From MVRV01 sp964469905 (lineage in GTDB: Bacteria; Desulfobacterota; Syntrophia; Syntrophales; Smithellaceae): DNA of 64,000 bases. A model generated the notes under the pieces. The model was given only the letters and a program-made list of their open reading frames with translations, ran no database searches and was not told the origin of the DNA. The stretch covers positions 62,001 to 126,000 of the forward strand of contig CAYXZW010000003.1 of the NCBI GenBank assembly GCA_964469905.1, written 5' to 3'. This document shows positions 45,506-53,531 of the stretch, piece by piece. Position 1 is the first letter of the stretch, and each line of letters opens with the position of its first letter. A program made the translations under genes and the position numbers.

Positions 45506-46000
45506 ATGGCTCAGATCGAAAGAAAGAAACTCGATAGTAGTGACCTGTTTCCAAAGGTGGAATTCAAACTCACTGATGGCTCTTCTCTTGTGTTGCCGGA
45601 AATGACAGCCGGGCAATGGGCAGTAATGCTTATATATAGAGGGCGCTGGTGACCATTCTGCCATCAGCAGTTGGCTGATTTTCAGGCAAGAATGAATGAA
45701 TTCGATGGGAAAAAGATACGGATCATCGGAGCCTCCACAGATAGCCTGGAGGATGCGCAGAAAATGGTAATGCGGCAGAAGCTTTCCTTCTCCATGGCTT
45801 ATGGTCTTAATGCCGGAGAATTCGCTCTTCAGACAGGAGCTTTTTTTGATGAAGCGAAAAGCTATATTCATGCAACTGGTTTCATCCTGCGGCCGGATGG
45901 CAAGATTGATGATGCCGTTTACAGCACCGGTCCGATCGGGCGGTTGATAGCTGCGGACACGCTATTGCTCATTGATTATCGTTCGAAGCATCCGGCATGA
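45506..46000 (+). CDS. Peroxiredoxin-like selenoprotein (AhpC/TSA family) with in-frame TGA = Sec49
   Basis: From ATG 45506, five bases after AAGGAGG, one frame runs to 46000, interrupted only by TGA at 45650-45652 (codon 49). Reading that TGA as selenocysteine gives a 164-residue thioredoxin-fold protein with 'MLIYRGRWUPFCHQQL', where related AhpC/TSA-type redoxins have Cys in 'YRGxWCPxC'; U49 would be the peroxidatic residue and C52 the partner. Sequence before ('LDSSDLFPKVEFKLTDG') and after ('KIRIIGASTDSLEDAQK', 'GAFFDEAKSYIHATGF') is typical of the family. The hairpin at 45654-45694 looks like a bacterial SECIS, and selB is in the window. Translation ends at TGA TGA TAA. A standard gene finder would report only the C-terminal 109 residues. 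Confidence 0.9.
45654..45694 (+). promoter_or_regulatory. Bacterial SECIS-like hairpin
   Basis: Directly after the TGA, CATTCT (45654-45659) pairs with AGAATG (45689-45694), GCC with GGC (45660-45662/45685-45687), and ATCAGC (45663-45668) with GCTGAT (45674-45679). The 5-nt apical loop AGTTG contains a GU, and a 3'-side bulge TTTCA plus a single bulged A interrupt the stem. The loop starts 17 nt after the TGA, the spacing SelB requires in known bSECIS elements. Confidence 0.85.
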
Positions 46001-46015
46001 TGATAAATCGGCGCT

Positions 46016-46043
46016 CTGAGTGATTATTATAATGATCACTCAG
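46016..46043. repeat. Perfect 9-bp inverted repeat
   Basis: CTGAGTGAT (46016-46024) and ATCACTCAG (46035-46043) flank a 10-nt AT-rich loop between the selenoprotein and the YhcH-family gene. No T-run follows, so it is a weak terminator candidate or an operator. Confidence 0.6.
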
Positions 46044-46121
46044 ATGGGCCATCAAGAGATCTGATCCACTTTCGGCGGCTTATGGTGGCGCAGGTTTATT
46101 AATTTTTCGGGAGAGCAAGCC

Positions 46122-46598
46122 ATGATTGTCGATATTATACGTAATTGGAAAATTCATTGGAAATATCCTTTTTGGGAAGCAGTTTTTGCCGAGATCCGAC
46201 TTTTGAATGAACATACGCCGGATATGGAAAAGAAAATTCAAAATGATGATATTATTCTAAAGGTATTCAGTTATGAAACATTTGCCCCCTCCGATGCGCT
46301 TGCTGAACTGGAATCACATCAGAAATATATCGATATTCATACGACCATTACCGGAAGTGAAAGGATTGACTGGTATCCGACATCCGTGCTTTCAGTAAAA
46401 AGCTCTTATAGTGAAAGTGAGGATGCCGTATACTACGAAAGAAAAGAACCGCCTTGGGCCGGCATTAATATGTTTCCGGGGATTTTCGCCTATTTTGGTC
46501 CGGAAGATGCGCACATGCCGCGGATAATGACCGGTGAAAAACCGGAATTGATAAAAAAAGCTGTCTGCAAAATAAATATTGATCTTATTCCATTTTAA
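46122..46598 (+). CDS. YhcH/YjgK/YiaL family protein
   Basis: The 158-residue protein belongs to the DUF386 cupin-like family (YhcH/YjgK/YiaL; EbgC). 'LAELESHQKYIDIHTTITGSE' contains the conserved HxxYxDxH motif thought to bind a metal, and 'FPGIFAYFGPEDAHMP' carries the second His-containing signature. Family members are associated with sugar and sialic acid metabolism and act on sugar lactones or anomers; the substrate here is unknown. It stands alone between the selenoprotein and a convergent CBM9-like gene. GGGAGAG precedes the ATG. Confidence 0.88.
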   Translation: MIVDIIRNWKIHWKYPFWEAVFAEIRLLNEHTPDMEKKIQNDDIILKVFSYETFAPSDALAELESHQKYIDIHTTITGSERIDWYPTSVLSVKSSYSESEDAVYYERKEPPWAGINMFPGIFAYFGPEDAHMPRIMTGEKPELIKKAVCKINIDLIPF

Positions 46599-46632
46599 AT
46601 CAGAGAAGATAACGAAGCTATTCGGCTGATTA

Positions 46633-47310
46633 TCATGGCGTAAACTGAATTTCGCCGAAATCATCCGGCAGATGAAAATTTAATTCGCGCAGCGGGGACC
46701 AGGAAGCCCAATGAGGTTGGGACGTCTCATTGCCGCATTTGTAAAAATTAGCCCGCCAGTTTTGTCCGCTTATTTCAGCCAGTGTTCCTGCATGTTTTTC
46801 CAGTACGGCAAAAGGAATGGAAAATCCCAAAAACCAGGTAATCTGCCGGGTAATCTCCGGTTCAATTATCGGAGGTAAATTGGTATAGCGGTTTATCTGC
46901 AGATCGTCCTCCGGCGTCAACTCGATAAATTTCTTTACCCTACCGGCGATACGAGTCGGGTCGGTAATATAGGAGGCGAGCAGCGCTCCGCCACAATTAA
47001 ATTCAAAATTGAAATAACCGCCTGTAGCTTTGGGCTGCACAAAAAATTCCACGCAACTGTCTTTATATACTTCCGACTGGAAGCAGGTCCGGACACAGCG
47101 CACATGCTTGTCTTCTACGTGGAAGATTCCGTAGATTCGGTCTTGGTCATAAAGCAATTTGCACTGCGTCCTTGGACGATGCGCACTGCTTTCGAGGCGA
47201 TAACAGGAAACTTCCAGCGCCGGTATATCTCTCCATGCCGCACTGTCCCATAAACTATTTATGCCCGGCGGCTGCTTGGCAATTAAAACTTTATATTTTT
47301 GCGCGCCCAT
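46633..47310 (-). CDS. CBM9-like carbohydrate-binding domain protein
   Basis: This 225-residue single-domain protein resembles the carbohydrate-binding family 9-like/DOMON beta-sandwich group: 'KLLYDQDRIYGIFHVEDKHV', 'YKDSCVEFFVQP' and 'YFNFEFNCGGALLASY' are typical. No signal peptide is visible, unlike the extracellular xylanase-associated CBM9. Proteins of this kind occur singly in many genomes without known function; some bind sugars or heme-like ligands. It converges on the YhcH-family gene with a 34-bp spacer, which may or may not be functionally meaningful. Confidence 0.82.
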   Translation of the reverse strand: MGAQKYKVLIAKQPPGINSLWDSAAWRDIPALEVSCYRLESSAHRPRTQCKLLYDQDRIYGIFHVEDKHVRCVRTCFQSEVYKDSCVEFFVQPKATGGYFNFEFNCGGALLASYITDPTRIAGRVKKFIELTPEDDLQINRYTNLPPIIEPEITRQITWFLGFSIPFAVLEKHAGTLAEISGQNWRANFYKCGNETSQPHWASWSPLRELNFHLPDDFGEIQFTP

Positions 47311-47484
47311 TCTTGTCTGCTCCGGCAGATAATTCCCTTATCACTATTCCTACGCAAACAGACTAAGGAAATGTAGGTAACAAGTCAAATAGAAACTCGG
47401 CAACGCCTTGAAAAAGCGCTGCTGGAAAAATAACCTTAGAATTAAACAAATTGCTTTTTTGGCAGTATTGTAATAAACATATCG

Positions 47485-47556
47485 CACAGGGGTGCCGGAT
47501 ACGGCTGAGATTATACCCTTTGAACCTGACCCGGGTAATGCTGGCGTAGGGATTGG
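47485..47556 (+). promoter_or_regulatory. TPP riboswitch upstream of the thiN-thiD-thiC operon
   Basis: CAGGGGTGCC (from 47487), GGCTGAGATTATACCC (from 47503), GAACCTGACCCGGG (from 47522) and AATGCTGGCGTAGGGA follow the THI-box consensus closely, better than the copy at 41489. A terminator stem follows 20 bp later. Confidence 0.96.
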
Positions 47557-47575
47557 CAATTGCTGAAAATAATTT

Positions 47576-47616
47576 AAGCCATATCCTTAATGGTCAGAAA
47601 GGGAGTGGCTTTTTTA
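47576..47616 (+). terminator. Intrinsic terminator after the second TPP aptamer
   Basis: AAGCCA (47576-47581) pairs with TGGCTT (47606-47611), with an inner CCTT/AAGG stem, and six T residues follow. It lies 120 bp before the pyrophosphokinase gene and should be the riboswitch expression platform. A further small stem, CCCTG/CAGGG at 47656-47683, lies between it and the gene. Confidence 0.75.
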
Positions 47617-47734
47617 TTGGGTGAGAGGGAAAAACAGGCACGGGATTGCCGAATACCCTGATAACCTGAAGGTCACAACAGGGCACACGTCAAGTCCGGT
47701 AATGATAAAATTACGTGTTAGTTGATAAATAATC

Positions 47735-48406
47735 ATGACTCAAACAATAATCATAATAAGTAACGGACAAATGGGCGATCCCGGTTATTTTCAGAAGCGA
47801 CTGGCCTCAATGGACAGCTTTTTGACGATTTGTTGTGATGGTGGTATTCGTCATTTAGAAAAGTTGAAGGTTCGGCCTGATGTGATTATGGGCGATATGG
47901 ATTCGGCGAATACTGACAGGTTGGATGATTATGTAGTTTCGGGTGCAAAATTATTAGAATACCCGCCGGAAAAAGATGCTACCGATACTCAATTGGCCCT
48001 GGAGTATGCACTGGGATTAAAGCCGGAAGCAATTGAAATATGGGGTGCTCTGGGCGGCAGGATTGATCATGCCCTGGCCAATTTGTTTTTGCTGAAAGGT
48101 GCCCAGCAAGCAGGAATAAAAACCAGGTTAATTGATGAATACTGTGAAATATTCATCGTCGAAAAGCAAATCACTTTTACCGAGGCTGTCGGGCAGACAG
48201 TATCCCTATTTGCCTTAACTTCCCAGGCAGAAGGTTTGTCGCTGCATGGTTTTAAATATTCGCTGGATAACGAATCTCTGGAAATGATTAATCCGCGTGG
48301 CATCAGCAATGTCATTGTCAGCTCTCCGGCGACAATTAATATTTGTTCCGGCAGCCTTCTGGTCGTCAGATACTGGTTAAAAGATTTTTTTCCGGAGGCG
48401 GTTTAA
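47735..48406 (+). CDS. Thiamine pyrophosphokinase
   Basis: The 223-residue protein transfers pyrophosphate from ATP to thiamine, giving TPP directly. 'TICCDGGIRHLEKLKVRPDVIMGDMDSAN' and 'YPPEKDATDTQLALEYAL' hold the acidic metal-binding residues, and 'IEIWGALGGRIDHALANL' is the family signature. The C-terminal beta-sandwich binds thiamine. It would complete salvage of free thiamine, whereas biosynthetic thiamine monophosphate needs ThiL or a phosphatase; neither is certain in this window. It is the first gene behind the riboswitch and 3 bp from thiD. Confidence 0.94.
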   Translation: MTQTIIIISNGQMGDPGYFQKRLASMDSFLTICCDGGIRHLEKLKVRPDVIMGDMDSANTDRLDDYVVSGAKLLEYPPEKDATDTQLALEYALGLKPEAIEIWGALGGRIDHALANLFLLKGAQQAGIKTRLIDEYCEIFIVEKQITFTEAVGQTVSLFALTSQAEGLSLHGFKYSLDNESLEMINPRGISNVIVSSPATINICSGSLLVVRYWLKDFFPEAV

Positions 48407-48409
48407 AAG

Positions 48410-49216
48410 ATGAAACCTGTTAAAGTATTGTGCATTGGCGGATCGGATTCCAGCGGTGGAGCCGGTATTCAGGCTGATTTGAAGGCAGTGAGCGCCTGCG
48501 GCTGCTATGGTTTGAGTGTGATTACAGCGGTTACAGCGCAAAACACTTTCGGCGTCCAGGATATATTGGAGATCGCTCCGGAATTTGTCGCCAAACAAAT
48601 GGAAGTTGTATTGAGTGACATTGGGACGGATGCTGTAAAAACAGGTATGTTGCTGACGGCGGGTATTGTCAGTGCCGTTGCCGGGAAAATCAGGGAATAT
48701 CATGTCGAAAAATTGGTTGTCGATCCGGTAATGCTGGCCAAAGGCGGGCGCAATCTTATGCTGGCAGAAGCCAGGCAGGCATTGGTGAAAAAACTGCTTC
48801 CTCTGGCCCTGGTTGTCACTCCCAATATTCCGGAGGCCGAAAAATTAGCCGGGATAGAAATCAAGTCTGTTGCCGCAATGAAGAAAGCAGCTTGTCTCAT
48901 CCGGAAGCTTGGTGTGCAAAATGTTCTAATTAAAGGTGGGCATCTGGAGAACAACAAGCAAAAAGAAGTTGTCGATATTCTCTTTGACGGGGAAAGATAT
49001 CAGGAATATTCTTCACCACGCATTGACTTACGTGAGTCCCATGGTACGGGTTGTACATATGCCTCAGCGCTGGCGGCAAACCTTGCTTTGGGAAAAGATG
49101 TTGGGACTGCGGCAAGGCTGGCTAAAAAACTGGTTACTTCAGCCATAATCGATTCTGTAAGCTTAGGGGCAGGGCATGGCTCAGTCAATGCTCTGGCCGG
49201 AAAATTAAAAAAGTAA
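48410..49216 (+). CDS. thiD: Hydroxymethylpyrimidine/phosphomethylpyrimidine kinase
   Basis: ThiD phosphorylates HMP and HMP phosphate to give the pyrimidine donor for ThiE. The ribokinase-like fold shows 'CIGGSDSSGGAGIQADLKA' at the N-terminus and 'SHGTGCTYASALAANLALG' at the C-terminal anion hole with catalytic Cys region. 'DPVMLAKGG' and 'TPNIPEAEKLAGI' bind nucleotide and substrate. 268 residues is full length. It follows the pyrophosphokinase and precedes thiC by about 75 bp. Confidence 0.96.
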   Translation: MKPVKVLCIGGSDSSGGAGIQADLKAVSACGCYGLSVITAVTAQNTFGVQDILEIAPEFVAKQMEVVLSDIGTDAVKTGMLLTAGIVSAVAGKIREYHVEKLVVDPVMLAKGGRNLMLAEARQALVKKLLPLALVVTPNIPEAEKLAGIEIKSVAAMKKAACLIRKLGVQNVLIKGGHLENNKQKEVVDILFDGERYQEYSSPRIDLRESHGTGCTYASALAANLALGKDVGTAARLAKKLVTSAIIDSVSLGAGHGSVNALAGKLKK

Positions 49217-49293
49217 ACAAAGTGCACAATTCGTTGTGCAGTGATCGCAAAAAATTAAACGTCTTCATAAAGGCGATGTATTCGGAGGAAAAA

Positions 49294-50565
49294 ATGACAC
49301 AACTGGAAATGGCCCGAAAGGGGATAATATCGGAAGAAATGAAAGCCTGTGCCAAGGCCGAGGATGTAACACCGGAGTTTATCCGGCAGGGAATAGAAAA
49401 AGGAACAATAGTGGTCTGCCGTAATAGTAATCATGTCAGCATTGAACCTCTGGCGATTGGTGAAGGATTGCGCACAAAGGTTAATGCCAATATTGGAACT
49501 TCAAAAGACCATGTCGATTTAAGCGTGGAATTAGACAAGCTCAAAATTGCTACTGATGCTGGGGCCGATGCTGTTATGGATCTTTCCACCGGCGGTGATC
49601 TGGCGGCGATCAGAAAAGCCATTATGGAAAAGGCAAAAGTGGCCATCGGTACAGTGCCGATTTATCAGGCTGCCTGTAAAATTATTGCCGAAAAGAAAGC
49701 CATTTCGGAGATGACGGCCGACGATATGTTTGCTGTGATTGAAGAAAACGGGCGTGATGGAGTTGATTTCATTACCGTTCACTGCGGGGTAACAAGACTG
49801 AGTGTGGCGGCAATAGAAAAGCAGGGCCGGGTTTTGGGTATCGTCAGCAGGGGTGGCGCCATGACCGCCAACTGGATGGCCTGCAATAATCAGGAAAATC
49901 CTTTATACGAACAATATGACCGTCTGGTGGAAATCGCGCGGCAATATGATATGGTTTTGAGTCTCGGAGACGGTTTGCGTCCCGGGGCTAATGCCGATGC
50001 TACCGATCGCGGGCAATTGCAGGAATTGATTATTTTAGGTGAACTCGCCTCACGGGCGCGGGCGGCAGGAGTCCAGGTAATGATTGAAGGACCCGGCCAT
50101 GTTCCCATCAGAGATATTGAAGCAAATATTCGCTTGCAGAAGAAAATATGCGAGGGTGCCCCGTTTTATGTTCTGGGGCCTCTGCCTACAGATATTGCTC
50201 CTGGTTATGACCATATTACATCAGCCATCGGAGGGGCAATTGCCGGAGCCGCCGGAGCCGATTTCCTCTGCTATGTTACTCCTGCGGAACACTTGCGCCT
50301 GCCGACGCTCGAGGATGTCCGGGAAGGTGTGATTGCTGCACGCATTGCCGCACACATTGCCGATATCGCCAAAGGCCTACCCGGTGCAAGGGAACGCGAT
50401 AGAAAAATGTCCGAATACCGTAAAAGTTTTGATTGGCAGGGGCAGGTAGATTTATCCATCGATCCCCGAAAAGTCGAAGAGCTTTTGGAGAAAAGTAAAA
50501 GCGCCGAGGACGAAGGTTGTACGATGTGCGGCGAGCTCTGCGCGATCAGGTTAGGAAAGAAATAA
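49294..50565 (+). CDS. thiC: Phosphomethylpyrimidine synthase ThiC
   Basis: ThiC is a non-canonical radical SAM enzyme that rearranges aminoimidazole ribotide to HMP phosphate. Motifs are 'VNANIGTSKDHVDL', 'DAVMDLSTGGDL', 'FITVHCGVTRLSVAAIEK', 'LSLGDGLRPGANADATDR' and 'IEGPGHVPI'. The C-terminal cluster motif reads 'GCTMCGELCAIRLGKK', that is C-x2-C-x3-C, one residue shorter than the C-x2-C-x4-C of E. coli-type ThiC. At about 423 residues it is of the short class. ATG 49294 has GGAGG upstream; the GTG at 49222 does not. Confidence 0.95.
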   Translation: MTQLEMARKGIISEEMKACAKAEDVTPEFIRQGIEKGTIVVCRNSNHVSIEPLAIGEGLRTKVNANIGTSKDHVDLSVELDKLKIATDAGADAVMDLSTGGDLAAIRKAIMEKAKVAIGTVPIYQAACKIIAEKKAISEMTADDMFAVIEENGRDGVDFITVHCGVTRLSVAAIEKQGRVLGIVSRGGAMTANWMACNNQENPLYEQYDRLVEIARQYDMVLSLGDGLRPGANADATDRGQLQELIILGELASRARAAGVQVMIEGPGHVPIRDIEANIRLQKKICEGAPFYVLGPLPTDIAPGYDHITSAIGGAIAGAAGADFLCYVTPAEHLRLPTLEDVREGVIAARIAAHIADIAKGLPGARERDRKMSEYRKSFDWQGQVDLSIDPRKVEELLEKSKSAEDEGCTMCGELCAIRLGKK

Positions 50566-50647
50566 TGGTTTTGTAAAAAAATCATTCTTTAATGAACGGT
50601 GACTTCGGTATGTCGTGAACAATAAGAATGTTCATAGGAGGAAATCC

Positions 50648-50956
50648 ATGATTTGCGTAATAGCCACGCTGAATTTAAAAGAAGGTAAAAGAGATGATTA
50701 CCTGGTGGAGTTGCGGAAAATAATTCCCGACGTGCTCAAAGAAAGAGGGAATATTGAATATGCCCCCTTTATTGATTTGCCTTCCGGGTTTCCTGTGCAG
50801 CCGCCACAGCGACCGGATACAGTTACAATAGTGGAGAAATGGGAAAGCCTGGATGCGCTGAAAAGTCACATGAGTGCACCGCATATGGGACCCTACCGCC
50901 AGGCGACAAAAGATATTGTCCAATCAATGCAGGTGCAGGTTTTATCTCCGGCATAA
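50648..50956 (+). CDS. Antibiotic biosynthesis monooxygenase (ABM)-family protein
   Basis: A 102-residue ferredoxin-like ABM domain: 'CVIATLNLKEGKRDDYLVEL' (first strand and helix), 'DTVTIVEKWESLDALKSHM' (conserved Trp region) and 'PHMGPYRQ' near the end. Relatives such as YgiN act as quinol monooxygenases or simple dimeric oxygenases, but many have no known substrate. ATG 50648 is preceded by AGGAGG; the track to an earlier ATG at 50615 has no such site. It lies behind thiC but is probably independent. Confidence 0.85.
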   Translation: MICVIATLNLKEGKRDDYLVELRKIIPDVLKERGNIEYAPFIDLPSGFPVQPPQRPDTVTIVEKWESLDALKSHMSAPHMGPYRQATKDIVQSMQVQVLSPA

Positions 50957-51036
50957 AATAGGCTATAGGCCGAAGACTGAAGACTGAAGGAAATGCACAA
51001 TGCAATGACAATAATAAAGAAAAGGCAAAGAATCGT

Positions 51037-52365
51037 TTGAAAGACAGCAGCTACAAAAACGCGGTAGAAATTGTTCGTAACCTCAAGCGCGAAGGTTTTG
51101 AAGCTTATTTTGTCGGCGGTTGTGTACGCGACTTTATCCGCAACGTAACACCTGATGACTATGATATAGTCACCTCGGCTCATCCCGAACAGGTGATGGC
51201 CATTTTTCCCCGAACAGTTTCCGTAGGAGCAAAGTTTGGCGTTGTTGCCGTCATTATCGAAAGCCATCCTTATGAAGTGGCAACATTTCGCAGTGACGAT
51301 GCCTATATTGATGGCCGCAGGCCTTCCGGTGTGCATTTCTCTACCTCCCGTGAAGACGTTTTTCGCCGCGATTTTACCGTAAATGGCCTTTTAATGAATC
51401 CGGAAACAGAAGAGATCATCGATCATGTCCATGGCCTCAAAGATATAGAGAAAAAAATAATCCGGACGATTGGTGATCCTGATAAACGTTTCAACGAAGA
51501 CTATCTGCGCATGCTGCGCGGGATTCGTTTTGTCGCAAGCCTAAATTATGAGATTGATCCCGCCACCAATGATGCAATAGCGAAGCACGCTGCTAAGATT
51601 ATACAAATCAGTGCCGAACGACTGCAGGAAGAGCTCAGTAAAATACTTACCCGCACAGGTACCAGCCGTGGTTTCTCACTTATGGCCAAAACAAATTTGC
51701 TGCGGGAGATTTTGCCGGAAGTGGACCGGTTGCAGGGAGTTATGCAACCTCCGCTTTTCCATCCGGAAGGTGATGTCTGGCAGCATACTTTAATGATGCT
51801 GGATTTGTTGCCGAGAAAAGGTAAGCTGGCGAATAATCGTCAATTGGCCTGGGCCGCTCTCTTGCACGATGTCGGTAAGGCCGTGACGCGCACTGAGGAT
51901 GAAAAAGGAGTTCATTTTTATGGCCATGTTCAGGCGGGAGAAGAAATTGCCGCCACAATTATGCAACGGCTGAGATTTTCGCGGAGCGATCAGGAAATAA
52001 TAACAGACCTGATTCGCTACCACATGGTGTTTATGAATGTTCAAAAGATGCGCCAGGGCAGGCTGAAGCGATTTCTGCGGATGCCGGATTTTGATTTGCA
52101 CCTGGAATTGCATCGACTTGATTGCCGGGCGAGCCACAATATACTGGATAATTATGAATTTTGCCAAGACCAGCTTCGGCATCTGGAGAAAGAAGATTTG
52201 CACCCGCCGCGCCTGCTTACCGGTCATGATTTGATGGCCCTGGGGTTTTCTCCGGGGAAGGTGATGGGGGAAATACTGCAGGCTCTGGAAGATATGCAAT
52301 TGGAAGGCACGATCACCAGTCGTCAGGATGCGGAAAATTATGTCTTAAGTAAATGGAATAAGTAA
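51037..52365 (+). CDS. CCA tRNA nucleotidyltransferase with HD domain
   Basis: The 442-residue protein has a class II nucleotidyltransferase head with 'YFVGGCVRDFI' and 'DDYDIVTSAHP' (catalytic Asp pair), 'FRRDFTVNGLLMNP' and 'RFNEDYLRMLRGIRFVASL' (RNA-binding region), and a C-terminal HD domain ('AALLHDVGKAVTR'). It adds or repairs the CCA end of tRNA; the HD part may act as phosphatase/phosphodiesterase. The frame allows only TTG 51037 as a sensible start. A poly(A) polymerase function is a possible alternative within the family. Confidence 0.9.
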   Translation: MKDSSYKNAVEIVRNLKREGFEAYFVGGCVRDFIRNVTPDDYDIVTSAHPEQVMAIFPRTVSVGAKFGVVAVIIESHPYEVATFRSDDAYIDGRRPSGVHFSTSREDVFRRDFTVNGLLMNPETEEIIDHVHGLKDIEKKIIRTIGDPDKRFNEDYLRMLRGIRFVASLNYEIDPATNDAIAKHAAKIIQISAERLQEELSKILTRTGTSRGFSLMAKTNLLREILPEVDRLQGVMQPPLFHPEGDVWQHTLMMLDLLPRKGKLANNRQLAWAALLHDVGKAVTRTEDEKGVHFYGHVQAGEEIAATIMQRLRFSRSDQEIITDLIRYHMVFMNVQKMRQGRLKRFLRMPDFDLHLELHRLDCRASHNILDNYEFCQDQLRHLEKEDLHPPRLLTGHDLMALGFSPGKVMGEILQALEDMQLEGTITSRQDAENYVLSKWNK

Positions 52366-53129
52366 TGAAGAATAACTGGCAAAAAACAGCATTTATAATA
52401 TTTCTTTCTCTGCTGATTGTTGCCTGTCATAGTAAAACATCCCGCATAGAATCAGTATCGCCGCACGCTTCTGCAAAATCACTGGAACTGATGGGCTTCA
52501 CAATTCAGGCCGGAGCTTTTGCTAAGGCAGAAAACGCGGCCCGTCTGACGGAAATACTCAAGGATCGCGGATTGGATGCCACATATTTTGTTGCGGCTGA
52601 TGGTCTTTTCAAAGTTCGCTTCGGCAATTATTCGACAAAAGAAATTGCCCGGCAAAGAGCGCAAAAATTGAGAGACGCCGGTGTCATCGAAGATTTCTAT
52701 ATTGTTCAACCGGAAGATTATGCTTTTGCCAGAAAAAAACAGTACGGGACGAGTTATTTTCGGGAAGCTCTCGTCAAGACAGCCCGCGATTTTATCGGAG
52801 TTCCTTATCTCTGGGGCGGTACATCGTCTGATAAGGGCTTCGATTGCAGCGGCTTGACAATGACGGTTTATCAATTGAACGGTCTTAATTTGCCTCGGCA
52901 TTCGGGGCGGCAATTCGATGTTGGTAATCCTGTTGACAAAGAACATCTGCAAAAAGGCGATCTGATATTTTTTGCAACGAAGGGTAAAGGCAAGGTGTCG
53001 CATGTCGGCATATACATCGGAGAAGGCCAGTTTATCCATGCTCCTTCACGCGGCAAAAATATCCGCATTGATTATCTCTCTGGTAATTTTTTTGCCAAAC
53101 GGTTCCTTGGCGGGAGAACTTATCTCTAA
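52365..53129 (+). CDS. SPOR-NlpC/P60 lipoprotein (cell-wall peptidase)
   Basis: This 254-residue lipoprotein has a short signal with lipobox 'LLIVAC' (Cys21), a SPOR-type peptidoglycan-binding domain at about residues 45-120 ('GFTIQAGAFAKAENAARL', 'FKVRFGNYSTKEIARQRA'), and a C-terminal NlpC/P60 domain. The catalytic residues are Cys in 'GFDCSGLTM', His in 'SHVGIYIGEG' and His in 'FIHAPSRG'. It should cleave D-Glu-DAP bonds in peptidoglycan at the septum. It starts at the final base of the CCA enzyme's stop codon, an unusual tight coupling of unrelated genes. Confidence 0.92.
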   Translation: MKNNWQKTAFIIFLSLLIVACHSKTSRIESVSPHASAKSLELMGFTIQAGAFAKAENAARLTEILKDRGLDATYFVAADGLFKVRFGNYSTKEIARQRAQKLRDAGVIEDFYIVQPEDYAFARKKQYGTSYFREALVKTARDFIGVPYLWGGTSSDKGFDCSGLTMTVYQLNGLNLPRHSGRQFDVGNPVDKEHLQKGDLIFFATKGKGKVSHVGIYIGEGQFIHAPSRGKNIRIDYLSGNFFAKRFLGGRTYL

Positions 53130-53531
53130 ATAAATATTTTGCAGCTAAAATTTTTTTTTCATACTGCTCGGAACAAGATTAATATTTTCACTCCTTCGTT
53201 CGTAGTTATTCCTTCCTGTTTGAAGTTAAGAGCTTCCCGATATGATAATAATATATTTCTTATCGCTGTCAAATCCTTGTCCATCAAGGATTACAGCGGT
53301 TGTAATAAAATATGAATGAGCTCTTATAACCTCTTTTGATAAAACGATTGATAATGTTTCTAATGGGAAGGCAATATATGCAAGAACAAAAAAATAAAAA
53401 AAATAATTATTTTTGTGTAGTTTTTGTTGACCGGAGATAAAAAATAAAGTAAAATCAAACCATAAGAATGCATATGAATGCATTTGCAGAAATTAATCGA
53501 AATGCAATTTGACAAAAGGAGGCTTTACCTG
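53130..53531. other. AT-rich intergenic region with promoter for the histone H1-like gene
   Basis: No coding frame with family resemblance is seen in this ~400 bp. A promoter is present at 53427-53455, and the last part contains the Shine-Dalgarno AAAGGAGG (53515-53522). A minus-strand frame over 53226-53483 is AT-driven and lacks coding character. Confidence 0.5.
53427..53455 (+). promoter_or_regulatory. Promoter of the histone H1-like gene
   Basis: TTGACC (53427-53432) and TAAAAT (53450-53455) are separated by 17 bp, 77 bp before the ATG at 53532. Confidence 0.65.

Noticed and set aside
45650..45652. TGA read as tryptophan (alternative genetic code)
   Set aside because: Many genes in the window end in TGA as their true stop (e.g. 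ftsI, ftsA), and the residue aligns with Cys rather than Trp, which is already the preceding codon.
45600..45671. Reading the broken frame at 45506-46000 as a pseudogene or a gene starting at 45671
   Set aside because: The upstream 55 codons carry family-typical sequence and a strong ribosome site, the TGA falls at the catalytic Cys column, and a SECIS-like hairpin follows; decay would not place a single TGA there.
53226..53483. 85-codon minus-strand frame before the H1-like gene
   Set aside because: Its composition is dominated by Phe/Ile/Tyr from AT-rich DNA, with no ribosome site, and it overlaps the promoter of the H1-like gene.
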